From contig CM042044.1 in assembly GCA_023525975.1 (NCBI GenBank), forward strand, positions 16,230,501-16,294,500: a stretch of 64,000 bases of DNA, given 5' to 3'. Of the stretch, positions 43,928 to 56,126 are shown piece by piece. The stretch's first letter is position 1; each line of letters begins with the position of its first letter. Source of the DNA: Smallanthus sonchifolius (taxonomy: Eukaryota > Streptophyta > Magnoliopsida > Asterales > Asteraceae). Position numbers and translations under genes: made by a program. The notes below the pieces were generated by a model that was given only the letters and a program-made list of their open reading frames with translations, was not told the origin of the DNA and did not search any database.

Positions 43928-46900
43928 TCAGCAACATTTCTTCAACTTTTCCATTGCCAAAGCTTTAGTCAACATATCGGAACAATTATCATCGGTGTGA
44001 ACTTTATCAAGTTCAAACAACTTGTCTTCAAGTCCATCTCTAATCCAATGATACCTCACATCAATATGTTTTGTTTTTTTATGGAACATAGAATTCTTAG
44101 CAAGGTGAATAGCGCTTTGATTATCACAAAGAACCACGTAGCGTTGTTGCATAAAGCCAAGCTCTTGCATAAATCTTTTCAGCCACAATAGTTCTTTGCA
44201 GGCTTCTGTTGCTGCCATATACTCAGCCTCGATGGTGGACAAAGCAACACACTTTTGAAGCCTTGATTGACATGACACAGCTCCCCCTGCAAAAGTCATC
44301 AAATATCCAAAAGTGGATTTCATGTTGTCCTTATTTCCTGCCATATCAGAATCTGTATAACCAACAAGCATCGACTCTCCATTTCCAAATGTGATGCCCA
44401 ATTTGGAAGTATCACGTAGATATCTAAGGATCCACTTAACTGCTTCCCAATGTTTCTTACCCGGATTTGATAGAAACCTACTAACAACACCTACTGCATG
44501 GGCAATATCAGGCCTAGTACACACCATTACATACATCAAGCTTCCAACTGCTGAGGCATATGGAACTCTATCCATTTCTTCAATCTCCTCCTTAGAAGAA
44601 GGGCAATCTTTATCGGTTCACTTAAAGTTGGGAGTAAGAGGTGAACTGACCTCTTTGGTTTTAGCCATGTTGAATCTACGAAGCACCTTCTCAATGTATT
44701 GCTCTTGTGACATGTGTAGCTTCTTTGAAGCTCTATCTCTAGTAATCCGAATGCCAAGAATTTGTTTTGATGGCCCTAAGTCATTAATAGAAAATGACTT
44801 GCTCAATTCTTTCTTCAACTGAACAATTCGCTTTGCATTCTTGCCAACAATCAACATGTCATCAACATAAAGTAATAGGATGATAAAATCATCATCACCA
44901 AACCTCTGAAAGAAAACACAGTGGTCTGAATTAGTCTTTCGGTAGCCTTGCTCCCCTATGACTGAGTCAAATTTCTTATACCACTGTCTTGGTACTTGTT
45001 TCAACCCATAAAGACTTTTCTGAAGTTTACAGACATAGTCTTTTTTACCCTTAACCTGAAAACCTTCAGCTTGCTCCATATAAATTTCCTTGTCCAATTC
45101 ACCATGAAAGAATGTTGTCTTGGCATCCATTCGCTCAACCTCAAGATCAAGACTAGCAGCCAAACCAAGAATCACCCGAATGGAACTCATCTTCAAGACT
45201 GGAGAGAAAATCTCATCAAAATCAATACCTTTTCTTTGACTGAACCCTTTGACAACCAATCTAGCCTTGTACCTAGGCCATGAGGTATGTTCTTCAGTCT
45301 TCACTTTGTAAACTCACTTGTTTTTCAAAGCTCTCTTGCCCTTAAGCAGTTTCACCAACTCAAAGGTATTGTTCTCATACAAGGAATTCATCTCATCTTG
45401 CATGGCTTCAACCCATTCCCTTTTATGCTCATCTTCCATGGCCTCTGTATAACACTCGGGCTCTCCCCCATCAGTGATTAAGACATACTCATCAACAGAA
45501 AAACGGGTGGAAGGATAACGATCTCTTGTAAACCGCCCGAGTGGGACAAATGCTGGCAGATATGGTACTGGTAGTTCAGGGTGGAAATCCTCACCCGGCT
45601 CTAACTGCTCTGGAATATCAACGTTATCAGTACGATGTTATTCACCATTTTGAACACCATCTCCATTATTTGTCTCGGTTTGCTGAGGAGGAACCGGATC
45701 CAAATCAGTAAGATCATCAGTTTGTTGAGGAACTATCTTTGTCTTCTCAATATCTTTCAAACCCTGATCTTCCATGAACACCACATCACGACTTCTTATG
45801 AGTTTCTTCAGAACCGGATCATATAACATGTATCCAAACTCATCTTGGCCATAACCAAGGAATATACAAGGCCCGGTCTTCACATCAAGCTTTGATCTTT
45901 CATCTTTGGGAATACGCATAAAAGCCTTGCATCCAAAGACCCGCAAATGATGATATGAAACATCTTTGTTACTCCAAACCCTGTCAGGAACATTAAAAGA
46001 CAAAGGAACACAAGGAGTTAGATTAATAACACGTACCGCCGTATTCAAAGCTTCACCCTAAATGGAATTAGGCAACCCTGCATGCAAGAGCAGACATGTA
46101 ACCCTCTCAGCCAATGTTCTATTCATCCGTTCTGCTAAACCATTCAACGGTGGTGTCTTTGGAGGAGTCTTTTGATGTCGAATACCTTTCTCTCTACAAT
46201 AAGCATCAAAAGGACCAATATACTCACCTCCATTATCTGTTCGAATACACTTAAGCTTCTTCCCAGTTTGTCTCTCAACTAGGGCATGAAATTGCTTAAA
46301 CACATCTAATACTTGATCTTTAGATTTCAAAGAATAAGCTCAAACCTTCCTTGAATGATCATCGATGAATGTGACAAAGTATAAACAACCACCAAGTGAT
46401 CTAGTCTTCATGGGACCACATACATCGGAATTCACCAAATCAAGTATATTTTCTTTCCTAGAGGGAGGGTGACTCTTAAAGGAAACTCTAGTTTTCTTAC
46501 CTTCCAGACAATGAGAACACTTCTTCAAATGAACATTATGCACACCGGACAAGACATTTTTCTTCAACAATAGAGACATCCCCTTTTCACTCATGTGACC
46601 AAGTCTCTTATGCTACAAGTCGGTCATATCAGAATTCATCACTGAGTGGACCGAGTCTCTAGAGAACTTCAGATGTGTCATGTATAACTTTGAACTTCTT
46701 TTACCTCTTGCCAATCAAAGAACCACGAGTGCGTTTCCATATTCCATCACCAAGGTTACTATGGTAGCCATCATCATCAAGTAAGCCTGTAGATATCAAA
46801 TTAAGTCTAATATCTGGAATATGTTTTACATTGTGCAAAACCAACTCTATTCCAGTATCAAACTTCAAGCAAACATCCCCAACACCAACAATCTTAGATA

Positions 46901-47899
46901 GCCCATTATTACCCATCTTAACACTCCCAAAATCACCAGGAGTATAAGATGACTAAAAATCCCTTTATGATGTCACATGACAGGTAGCACCACTGTCAAC
47001 AACCCAACTCGAATCATCATGTGCAAGGTTAACTATATCATAATCACAACAAATAAAGAACTCTTCGGTAGAAATGTTAACTTCAGCGGTGTCATTACCA
47101 CCATCATCTTTCTTATGGTTGTTCTTTTGATTGTTGTAATTAGCTTTCTTGTTCTCCTTTTTCAATTATCTACAAAATTTAATTGTGTGGCCTTTCCTAC
47201 CACAATGATAACACTCAAAGTTAGCAAACTTCCCTTGAGACTTACTACGATGTTTCCCTCTATTACTTGGACCTCTACTTTGACTTCTCCCACTGTTTTC
47301 TGTGACTAAAACATTTGAATGTGAAGTTGAACCTTGTGACTTTCTTCTCATCTCTTCATTTAAATACTACTTTTAGTCAATTCCATAGTGATAACACAAT
47401 TTGCTGCAGAGTTAGACAATGATGTCCTAAAAGTCTCTCACGAATCTGGTAAAGTGCCAAGGAGCCATAAACCTTGTAACTCGTCTTCAAACTTGATACC
47501 CATTCCTGCAAGCTGATTAACAATTCCCTTATAAACACTCAAGTGATCAGTAACAGGAGTACCATTATGGTATTTCAAGTTTATCAACTGCTTAATCAAG
47601 AACAATTTATTGTTCCCAGTTTTTCGAGCATACAACTCCTCAAGCTTGTTCCACAAGGTACGAGCATGAGTCTCCCCGCTAATATGGTTCAAAACATTAT
47701 CATCAACCCACTGTCGGATATACCCACAAACCTTTCTATGTAAAATATTTCATTCTTCATCTGTTCATTCTTCAAGTTTATCAGTGGTAAACACAGGTAA
47801 ATAATAATCCTTCACATAAAGAAGGTCTTCAATCTTGCCTTTCCAAACATGATAATTGGAACCATTCAGATTCACAATCCTACTTGTTTTAGCTTCCAT
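43928..47899 (-). pseudogene. gag-pol polyprotein of element D, multiple nonsense codons (unit 1)
   Basis: Start codon at 47899. Gag holds LWNKLEELYARKTGNNKLFL and the knuckle CYHCGRKGHTIKFC. The protease has WVVDSGATCHVTS near 46990. Integrase runs 46594-46058, with NSDVCGPM, RTDNGGEYIG and LNGLAERMNR carrying Asp, Asp and Glu. RT is 45304-44618 (RMDAKTTFFHGELDKEIYME, LYGLKQVPRQWYKKFD, YVDDMLIVG). RNase H is 44575-43928 (YTDSDMAGNKDNMKSTFGYL, STIEAEYMAATEACKELLWL). The frame is interrupted by stops but has few or no frameshifts; most stops sit where relatives have Trp or Gln. It would make no protein as it stands. Confidence 0.93.
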
Positions 47900-47931
47900 T
47901 GTTCAAACAAGTCCAAACCCAATAACAAGAG

Positions 47932-47949
47932 CCAATGGCTCTGATACCA
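47932..47949 (-). other. primer-binding site of element D (unit 1)
   Basis: The minus strand reads TGGTATCAGAGCCATTGG, three bases from the LTR boundary at 47953. The copies in the other units are at 55852-55869 and 63771-63788. Confidence 0.93.
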
Positions 47950-47952
47950 GTC

Positions 47953-48206
47953 TGATGAGAAAAACGCAACCGACCACAAACGGTAAACAACAAACTGAGG
48001 AATTAATCTTCGTTTGATCAAAACTTTCTCGACCCGAATGAACCTATTAGGATGCAAACAAATAGGGTATTCCAAAATAACCAAAACAGCCCCAAATCAT
48101 TATGCAAATAAAATAAAGACATCGAAATTTTTTAGCGTGGAAAACCCTCAAACGAGAGAGTAAAAAACCACGGGATTACTAGAGCCGCTTCAGATCCACT
48201 ATCGCC
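47953..48206 (-). repeat. truncated 5' LTR of element D (unit 1)
   Basis: Matches the first third of the 3' LTR (to GATCCACTATC), then breaks into unrelated sequence. The retained part in element orientation is the 3' portion (U5 and possibly R); U3 with the promoter is lost. Confidence 0.88.
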
Positions 48207-51200
48207 GCCCTGTTGATTTTTTTTTCAATATTGAATATTAGTTCTAGAGTTCAAACGTGATTATTAACATGATATTTATTTTGGTTACTGGTGTTTAGGG
48301 TTGTGCATATTTCGGTACCGATCTCCAAGACCGGCATGATAACTTATATATGGTCTGGTTATTGGTTCGGATTCACGGTGTTCATCTTTTTTTATTTTGA
48401 AACAGCAAAAAATTTCCAAAGAAAAAAACTAACTTTTAGCCAGGAGCTAGAGGCTGTAACAAACAGAGATGTTATACACTTACATAGAAAGTTTGAAAAG
48501 GTAAAATCAAAAGAATGAAAGAGTTAAAGAAAATACCATACTTCCACCTAAGGATTTTCACCATTAACCCACGGTTTGACCCACTTTAAGAAGCTTACTT
48601 ATCCATTTCATAAACCGCGACTTCCTCTGTGTGTGAAGAAAAAAGTCCCCTGCTTTGAAAACTTAGGTTACATAGTTATATATCAAAAAATTAAAAAATA
48701 ATAGATTCAATGGGAAAAACACTCACCGCAGCAGAAGCCATTAGTCGCCGCTGCATATTATTTAAGTGAGTTAATATATCCTTGCATTATTTTGTTGTCA
48801 TAGATTATTTAAGCCTGTGGGTGCCAGCAATTAGGTTACACACCTATGGCGCAAAACAATGAAATGTGCGGTTATTTGCACGGACAAAACCGGAGAAAAC
48901 CGTTTAAAACCCAAAGAAAACCAGTCAATAAAATTTAAAATTTTTTCTTTCAAATACCAAATAAAACCGAAAATTATTAAACTAAAGAACACTGCTTTTA
49001 TTCTCAGCCAAAAAGGAAAAATAATATAGCAGAAATATAAACTCACCCCAAGTGTAGGTGGTCTTGGTTGGTCTTCTGTAACAACATCAGTTTTAGCAAC
49101 AGTTTCACAAGGTAAACGTGTGTCAGGAGATGATATGTTTCTTGATTCTGTAGCAGAAACTGCTTAAAAAATCTCTTAGGGACTGAGAAGGAAAAGCAAT
49201 AACGACATATAAGAAAATGATGAACTGAAAAAACAAAAAATGGTGAGCATTATGACTGGACCAAATCATTTGACACCAATAAACCTAACAAAAAAGCATA
49301 ATTTACATGTCTGTGCATATATAATGCATAAACGACAACTGATTTAATTGTTACCTAAATCGCATAGAAGGGTGGATCAGAAGTTAATCAGTACAAGCTT
49401 GTTGGAACAGTGACTGCTGAACGTCTGTGGTCGTCGCAGGATGGTACAGAGGCCGAGGAGCAGGCTGGTGGTTTCCTGCGTTTTGTCACCGGAAAAATCA
49501 ATTGCGAGAGGGCTGAGAGGAAAGAAACACAATAATGAGGGATTTAAACGACATGTTTCAATAAACATCATCTAAATCTACACTAAATTCTAGAAAATTT
49601 ATCCGCTGCCCCAGTTAGGACCTCATGTATATCTTCAAATGTGCTAGTCTCCACCTATTCATAGAAGCAAAATATAACCAATTTAAATAATTACTGGAAA
49701 ATTCCATTGAGATCTCATTTCTTTTGACAAAAGTAAGTTAGTTAGTTACCTCAACGCCAATCTGAAGATTACTTTTCTTTAAAAAAAAGGTCAACAAATT
49801 TGACGGCATTCGAAACACCTATGGAAATATGACTGTGTTTTATCAAATAAACTCATCATGTGATTCTGGTCTCCACCTATCAGTACCTGATAGCACAAAA
49901 AGCACATATTATTAGGACAGTTATGTGTAGAAAATTAAAAGATTAGGGTTTTTGTGAGTAAAATAAAATGATAATAAGTGAACTACACCACCCATTTATC
50001 CACCAAACGCAATGCTGAAGTAGTGTTTCTTGCTTCCAAAATGCATGCCGGGCGAGCACCATCTACAATGGTTTACAACGAAATTGCCCATTTAAGAAAA
50101 GCTTTCTAACAAATCACATATTCATTATAAGAGCCAACAAATTATCTAACTGATTTATAGATAGAGGCTAATCAAAAGTCAGAGTCTTGCAAGTTAAAGT
50201 AACAATTTTTTTAGTCACACCTTTGAGAGTGTGGCTATGCCATCCTCTACACAAAATTGAGAACAATGTTTTCAACTACAATGATATTGTGTGCCCTTCC
50301 TAACAGGTTCAGAGATGAAACAATGTGAAGAAAATCAATTTGATTAGTATTCCGAAGTAAATCTATGAACAAAATTATGTGAATTTTACTGTCAATATGC
50401 AAATTAAAAGTTTTTCATCATTAATGAGAACTTAGAAATAAGCATCAACGATAAATTTCGGTATGAATTGAAATGTCGAGGCATTGATAAAAAGCCCCAT
50501 GAAACATAATACATGTGATTGAGGCAGATTGAGCAGTATGTATCATCTCAAAAGTGTTTCTAATACTCGATTAGACCTCAAAACCATATGTGATTGAAAC
50601 CTTACCGTTATCTCAAAGCGAAGTCGCTGCTTTGTGAGAGACACTATGAAAAGAGTAAGTCTCGAAATTGAACGAACGTCGTCTACAATGGTGAAGGGGA
50701 ACGACAGTGGAGAGATTAGGAAGAGCCTGTTGCATTGAAAGGGAGATATCACAGGAGAAGGAGGAGGCCATTTGGTTTTGAAGGTTTCAATTTGGAACGG
50801 AAGTAAGAATTCACAAACGATTTTGAGGGTTTAAGTTTGGAAGATGAAGGGTGGCGACGTGGGAGGAAAATCGGAGGAACAGAACCGCTTCAAGAAAAAG
50901 TGACCGGAGAAACCGTTAAACGGTTTGATTTAACACGACCAGGATTAACTTTGATTTGATCGAACGGCCACGCGGGATTAGGGGAGAAGTTACAACATCC
51001 TCCGTCAATAATATAGTGTAATACAATAAGAGAAGAACATAAAAAAGGTAATTCAATGCTGGAACTTGATTAATTGATAAAAACATGCGTAGTTTACAAA
51101 GGAACAAAGAAAAAACATTAAATACTAAAAAACAATCCGACAAATATTGCAAAATCCAAAAGACTAGGATTAGACAACAACTTTAGCCGTTAGGCTTTAT

Positions 51201-51240
51201 TCAAAATTTAAATATCGAAGATAAAGATAAAGATAAAGTT
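48207..51240 (-). pseudogene. unrecognised multi-exon gene fragment(s), minus strand (unit 1)
   Basis: Exon-like segments with GT-AG borders on the minus strand. 50606-50771 has ATG then ASSFSCDISLSMQQAL, Ser-rich like a plastid transit peptide, but an in-frame TGA precedes the donor. 49992-50062 reads RPACILEARNTTSALRLVDK. 49750-49818 reads PSNLLTFFLKKSNLQIGVE. 49586-49654 reads ETSTFEDIHEVLTGAADKFS and ends in TAG. 49047-49159 and short segments at 48725-48765 and 48600-48660 may belong to a second gene. A leader-like sequence with AAACCCTC lies at 50775-50900. I do not recognise the protein. Introns argue against a retrocopy. Copies are in units 2 and 3. Confidence 0.45.
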
Positions 51241-51296
51241 CCACGTGCAAATTAACCCTTTGAATCATTCTTCAACAATCAGGATTCAGGAAACTT

Positions 51297-52350
51297 CTAA
51301 GTGAAACCATTGTATGCCTTTAAAGGTGTTTCCGATGATTCTCGTTGCTTCTTCTCCTCCGAAAGCAATTTTGCAAATCTGCATTGATGTGTAAACAATA
51401 TTAGTTTAAGATATTATAATTTACTAACAGTTTTCATGCACACTTGAAACTAAAATTTACAGACCGTTTAAGCGCTTGGGCATTGGTCTGACCATTTCCT
51501 ATCGGCTGAGACAATCCAGTCTTTAGATTAACTCTCGAATCAGGCTTTTCTAAGAGATTTTCACCAATTTCTTCGAGTTTCAACATGTTATCTTTTGTTG
51601 CAACATCCACTAATGCTGCATCACCAGTTAATGCATCTTCCTGGTCAATTTATCAATTATTTACACTATTAGTTTCAAGTAACAAAACGGTTTTAATTAG
51701 AGCTAATATCATAAAAGACCAACATATAGTTTCTATTTTTTCATGAAAAAGTCACTCGACATATATTTGACGTATAAAACTCTCTGCTTATTTTGTTATA
51801 TTAAAGTCCATACACTTGTATAAAATGCATGTACTTGTGAAAAAATTAAACTAATGAATCGCTACCTATTAAATTTGTCAAAATTTGAATTTTGACGAAT
51901 TTAAGGAGTAACGAGTTATTATTAGAAATATTTTTTCACAAGTACACGCATTGTGGATAAGTACATACACTTTAATATTTTAAAATTGTGTTGAGGACAT
52001 TTTTGTGTTTTTTTGACGTGTGCAGAGACTATTATACGTCGAAATTATTTTGGTGGACTTTTTCATGAAAAAATAAGAAATTATGTTGGTTTTTTATGAT
52101 ATTAACATTTAATTAATATAAATACGAAACATAGTAATTGTACTTGGATTCGAAGGTAATTTTGTTGGGAATGAACTTGAAAGAACACTGAAATGTGGCC
52201 ATCAACCATATCTCCACTTGCTTGAGTGAACACATCAATGATAGGGTTGGAACCATTGTGGAGCAGCCACCCAAAAAGACCCCATTTGGATGCCATTTTA
52301 GCATCAACCTTCGTTTCTTTTGGTGCACGTGCCGATTGAGATCATGAGGA
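51297..52350 (-). pseudogene. 3' half of a second patatin-like gene (exons 5-7), unit 1
   Basis: Exon 7 51297-51378 and exon 6 51465-51640 are intact, with the same lengths (82 and 176 nt) and splice sites as the complete gene at 5997-9005. Exon 5 starts (in gene order) inside the segment at the junction 52350 and ends at 52144. It carries in-frame 3-bp losses and a 2-nt loss just after the SIGTG block that shifts the frame. Exons 1-4 are absent here and may lie beyond the array, outside the window. No full-length product is possible from this copy. Confidence 0.9.
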
Positions 52351-55300
52351 TCCACTTAACTGCTTCCCAATGTTTCTTACCCGGATTTGATAGAAACCTA
52401 CTAACAACACCTACTGCATGGGCAATATCAGGCCTAGTACACACCATTACATACATCAAGCTTCCAACTGCTGAGGCATATGGAACTCTATCCATTTCTT
52501 CAATCTCCTCCTTAGAAGAAGGGCAATCTTTATCGGTTCACTTAAAGTTGGGAGTAAGAGGTGAACTGACCTCTTTGGTTTTAGCCATGTTGAATCTACG
52601 AAGCACCTTCTCAATGTATTGCTCTTGTGACATGTGTAGCTTCTTTGAAGCTCTATCTCTAGTAATCCGAATGCCAAGAATTTGTTTTGATGGCCCTAAG
52701 TCATTAATAGAAAATGACTTGCTCAATTCTTTCTTCAACTGAACAATTTGCTTTGCATTCTTGCCAACAATCAACATGTCATCAACATAAAGTAATAGGA
52801 CGATAAAATCATCATCACCAAACCTCTGAAAGAAAACACAGTGGTCTGAATTAGTCTTTCGGTAGCCTTGCTCCCCTATGACTGAGTCAAATTTCTTATA
52901 CCACTGTCTTGGTACTTGTTTCAACCCATAAAGACTTTTCTGAAGTTTACAGACATAGTCTTTTTTACCCTTAACCTGAAAACCTTCAGCTTGCTCCATA
53001 TAAATTTCCTTGTCCAATTCACCATGAAAGAATGTTGTCTTGGCATCCATTCGCTCAACCTCAAGATCAAGACTAGCAGCCAAACCAAGAATCACCCGAA
53101 TGGAACTCATCTTCAAGACTGGAGAGAAAATCTCATCAAAATCAATACCTTTTCTTTGACTGAACCCTTTGACAACCAATCTAGCCTTGTACCTAGGCCA
53201 TGAGGTATGTTCTTCAGTCTTCACTTTGTAAACTCACTTGTTTTTCAAAGCTCTCTTGCCCTTAAGCAGTTTCACCAACTCAAAGGTATTGTTCTCATAC
53301 AAGGAATTCATCTCATCTTGCATGGCTTCAACCCATTCCCTTTTATGCTCATCTTCCATGGCCTCTGTATAACACTCGGGCTCTCCCCCATCAGTGATTA
53401 AGACATACTCATCAACAGAAAAACGGGTGGAAGGATAACGATCTCTTGTAAACCGCCCGAGTGGGACAAATGCTGGCAGATATGGTACTGGTAGTTCAGG
53501 GTGGAAATCCTCACCCGGCTCTAACTGCTCTGGAATATCAACGTTATCAGTACGATGTTATTCACCATTTTGAACACCATCTCCATTATTTGTCTCGGTT
53601 TGCTGAGGAGGAACCGGATCCAAATCAGTAAGATCATCAGTTTGTTGAGGAACTATCTTTGTCTTCTCAATATCTTTCAAACCCTGATCTTCCATGAACA
53701 CCACATCACGACTTCTTATGAGTTTCTTCAGAACCGGATCATATAACATGTATCCAAACTCATCTTGGCCATAACCAAGGAATATACAAGGCCCGGTCTT
53801 CACATCAAGCTTTGATCTTTCATCTTTGGGAATACGCATAAAAGCCTTGCATCCAAAGACCCGCAAATGATGATATGAAACATCTTTGTTACTCCAAACC
53901 CTGTCAGGAACATTAAAAGACAAAGGAACACAAGGAGTTAGATTAATAACACGTACCGCCGTATTCAAAGCTTCACCCTAAATGGAATTAGGCAACCCTG
54001 CATGCAAGAGCAGACATGTAACCCTCTCAGCCAATGTTCTATTCATCCGTTCTGCTAAACCATTCAACGGTGGTGTCTTTGGAGGAGTCTTTTGATGTCG
54101 AATACCTTTCTCTCTACAATAAGCATCAAAAGGACCAATATACTCACCTCCATTATCTGTTCGAATACACTTAAGCTTCTTCCCAGTTTGTCTCTCAACT
54201 AGGGCATGAAATTGCTTAAACACATCTAATACTTGATCTTTAGATTTCAAAGAATAAGCTCAAACCTTCCTTGAATGATCATCGATGAATGTGACAAAGT
54301 ATAAACAACCACCAAGTGATCTAGTCTTCATGGGACCACATACATCGGAATTCACCAAATCAAGTATATTTTCTTTCCTAGAGGGAGGGTGACTCTTAAA
54401 GGAAACTCTAGTTTTCTTACCTTCCAGACAATGAGAACACTTCTTCAAATGAACATTATGCACACCGGACAAGACATTTTTCTTCAACAATAGAGACATC
54501 CCCTTTTCACTCATGTGACCAAGTCTCTTATGCTACAAGTCGGTCATATCAGAATTCATCACTGAGTGGACCGAGTCTCTAGAGAACTTCAGATGTGTCA
54601 TGTATAACTTTGAACTTCTTTTACCTCTTGCCAATCAAAGAACCACGAGTGCGTTTCCATATTCCATCACCAAGGTTACTATGGTAGCCATCATCATCAA
54701 GTAAGCCTGTAGATATCAAATTAAGTCTAATATCTGGAATATGTTTTACATTGTGCAAAACCAACTCTATTCCAGTATCAAACTTCAAGCAAACATCCCC
54801 AACACCAACAATCTTAGATAGCCCATTATTACCCATCTTAACACTCCCAAAATCACCAGGAGTATAAGATGACTAAAAATCCCTTTATGATGTCACATGA
54901 CAGGTAGCACCACTGTCAACAACCCAACTCGAATCATCATGTGCAAGGTTAACCATATCATAATCACAACAAATAAAGAACTCTTCGGTAGAAATGTTAA
55001 CTTCAGCGGTGTCATTACCACCATCATCTTTCTTATGGTTGTTCTTTTGATTGTTGTAATTAGCTTTCTTGTTCTCCTTTTTCAATTATCTACAAAATTT
55101 AATTGTGTGGCCTTTCCTACCACAATGATAACACTCAAAGTTAGCAAACTTCCCTTGAGACTTACTACGATGTTTCCCTCTATTACTTGGACCTCTACTT
55201 TGACTTCTCCCACTGTTTTCTGTGACTAAAACATTTGAATGTGAAGTTGAACCTTGTGACTTTCTTCTCATCTCTTCATTTAAATACTACTTTTAGTCAA

Positions 55301-55819
55301 TTCCATAGTGATAACACCATTTGCTGCAGAGTTGGACAATGATGTCCTAAAAGTCTCTCACGAATCTGGTAAAGTGCCAAGGAGCCATAAACCTTGTAAC
55401 TCGTCTTCAAACTTGATACCCATTCCTGCAAGCTGATTAACAATTCCCTTATAAACACTCAAGTGATCAGTAACAGGAGTACCATTATGGTATTTCAAGT
55501 TTATCAACTGCTTAATCAAGAACAATTTATTGTTCCCAGTTTTTCGAGCATACAACTCCTCAAGCTTGTTCCACAAGGTACGAGCATGAGTCTCCCCGCT
55601 AATATGGTTCAAAACATTATCATCAACCCACTGTCGGATATACCCACAAACCTTTCTATGTAAAATATTTCATTCTTCATCTGTTCATTCTTCAAGTTTA
55701 TCAGTGGTAAACACAGGTAAATAATAATCCTTCACATAAAGAAGGTCTTCAATCTTGCCTTTCCAAACATGATAATTGGAACCATTCAGATTCACAATCC
55801 TACTTGTTTTAGCTTCCAT
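52351..55819 (-). pseudogene. gag-pol of element D, truncated copy (unit 2)
   Basis: Same gag, protease, integrase and RT as unit 1, with the same nonsense positions. It ends inside RNase H at the junction 52350. The frame there reads FLSNPGKKHWEAVKWIL and runs on into patatin exon 5 sequence in phase for 13 residues (ISIGTCTKRNEG) before a stop. RT has two substitutions against unit 1 (Ile to Val before LLLYVDD, Arg to Gln after KNAK). Confidence 0.93.
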
Positions 55820-55872
55820 TGTTCAAACAAGTCCAAACCCAATAACAAGAGCCAATGGCTCTGATACCAGTC

Positions 55873-56126
55873 TGATGAGAAAAACGCAACCGACCACAAA
55901 CGGTAAACAACAAAATGCGGAATTAATCTTCGTTTGATCAAAACTTTCTCGACCCGAATGAACCTATTAGGATGCAAACAAATAGGGTATTCCAAAATAA
56001 CCAAAACAGCCCCAAATCATTATGCAAATAAAATAAAGACATCGAAATTTTTTAGCGTGGAAAACCCTCAAACAAGAGAGTAAAAAACCACGGGATTACT
56101 AGAGCCGCTTCAGATCCACTATCGCC
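55873..56126 (-). repeat. truncated 5' LTR of element D (unit 2)
   Basis: Same breakpoint as unit 1. At 55912-55920 it reads AAAATGCGG like the 3' LTR, whereas unit 1 reads AAACTGAGG. Confidence 0.88.

Larger units (their letters stand above)
43114..48206 (-). mobile_element. Tnt1-like Ty1/copia element D, 5' LTR truncated
   Basis: Minus strand: 3' LTR 43114-43880, PPT, pol and gag (43928-47899), PBS 47932-47949, and only the first ~254 bp of the 5' LTR (47953-48206). Beyond 48206 unrelated sequence begins. Domain order is gag, PR, IN, RT, RNase H in one former reading frame, as in Tnt1. Numerous shared nonsense codons show it was dead before the segment was duplicated. Positions 44431-48206 recur in the two downstream units. 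Confidence 0.93.
44431..52350. repeat. 7.92-kb tandem unit 1
   Basis: Unit of 7,920 bp: copia D from RNase H to the truncated 5' LTR, the unrecognised gene fragment (48207-51240) and patatin exons 7-5 (51297-52350). Its right edge ends GAGATCATGAGGA (patatin exon 5) and the next base restarts TCCACTTAACTGC (copia RNase H). Near-identity to units 2 and 3 is broken only by scattered substitutions and a 1-bp A-run difference near 48421. Confidence 0.97.

Noticed and set aside
44391..44822. 143-aa plus-strand frame, repeated in each unit (52320-52742, 60239-60661)
   Set aside because: It is the antisense of copia RNase H/RT coding sequence; no independent motif, and its conservation is explained by the tandem duplication.
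52304..52495. A functional copia-patatin fusion protein at the array junctions
   Set aside because: The frame carries only 13 residues beyond the junction and lacks any catalytic part of either enzyme; it is treated as a by-product of the rearrangement.
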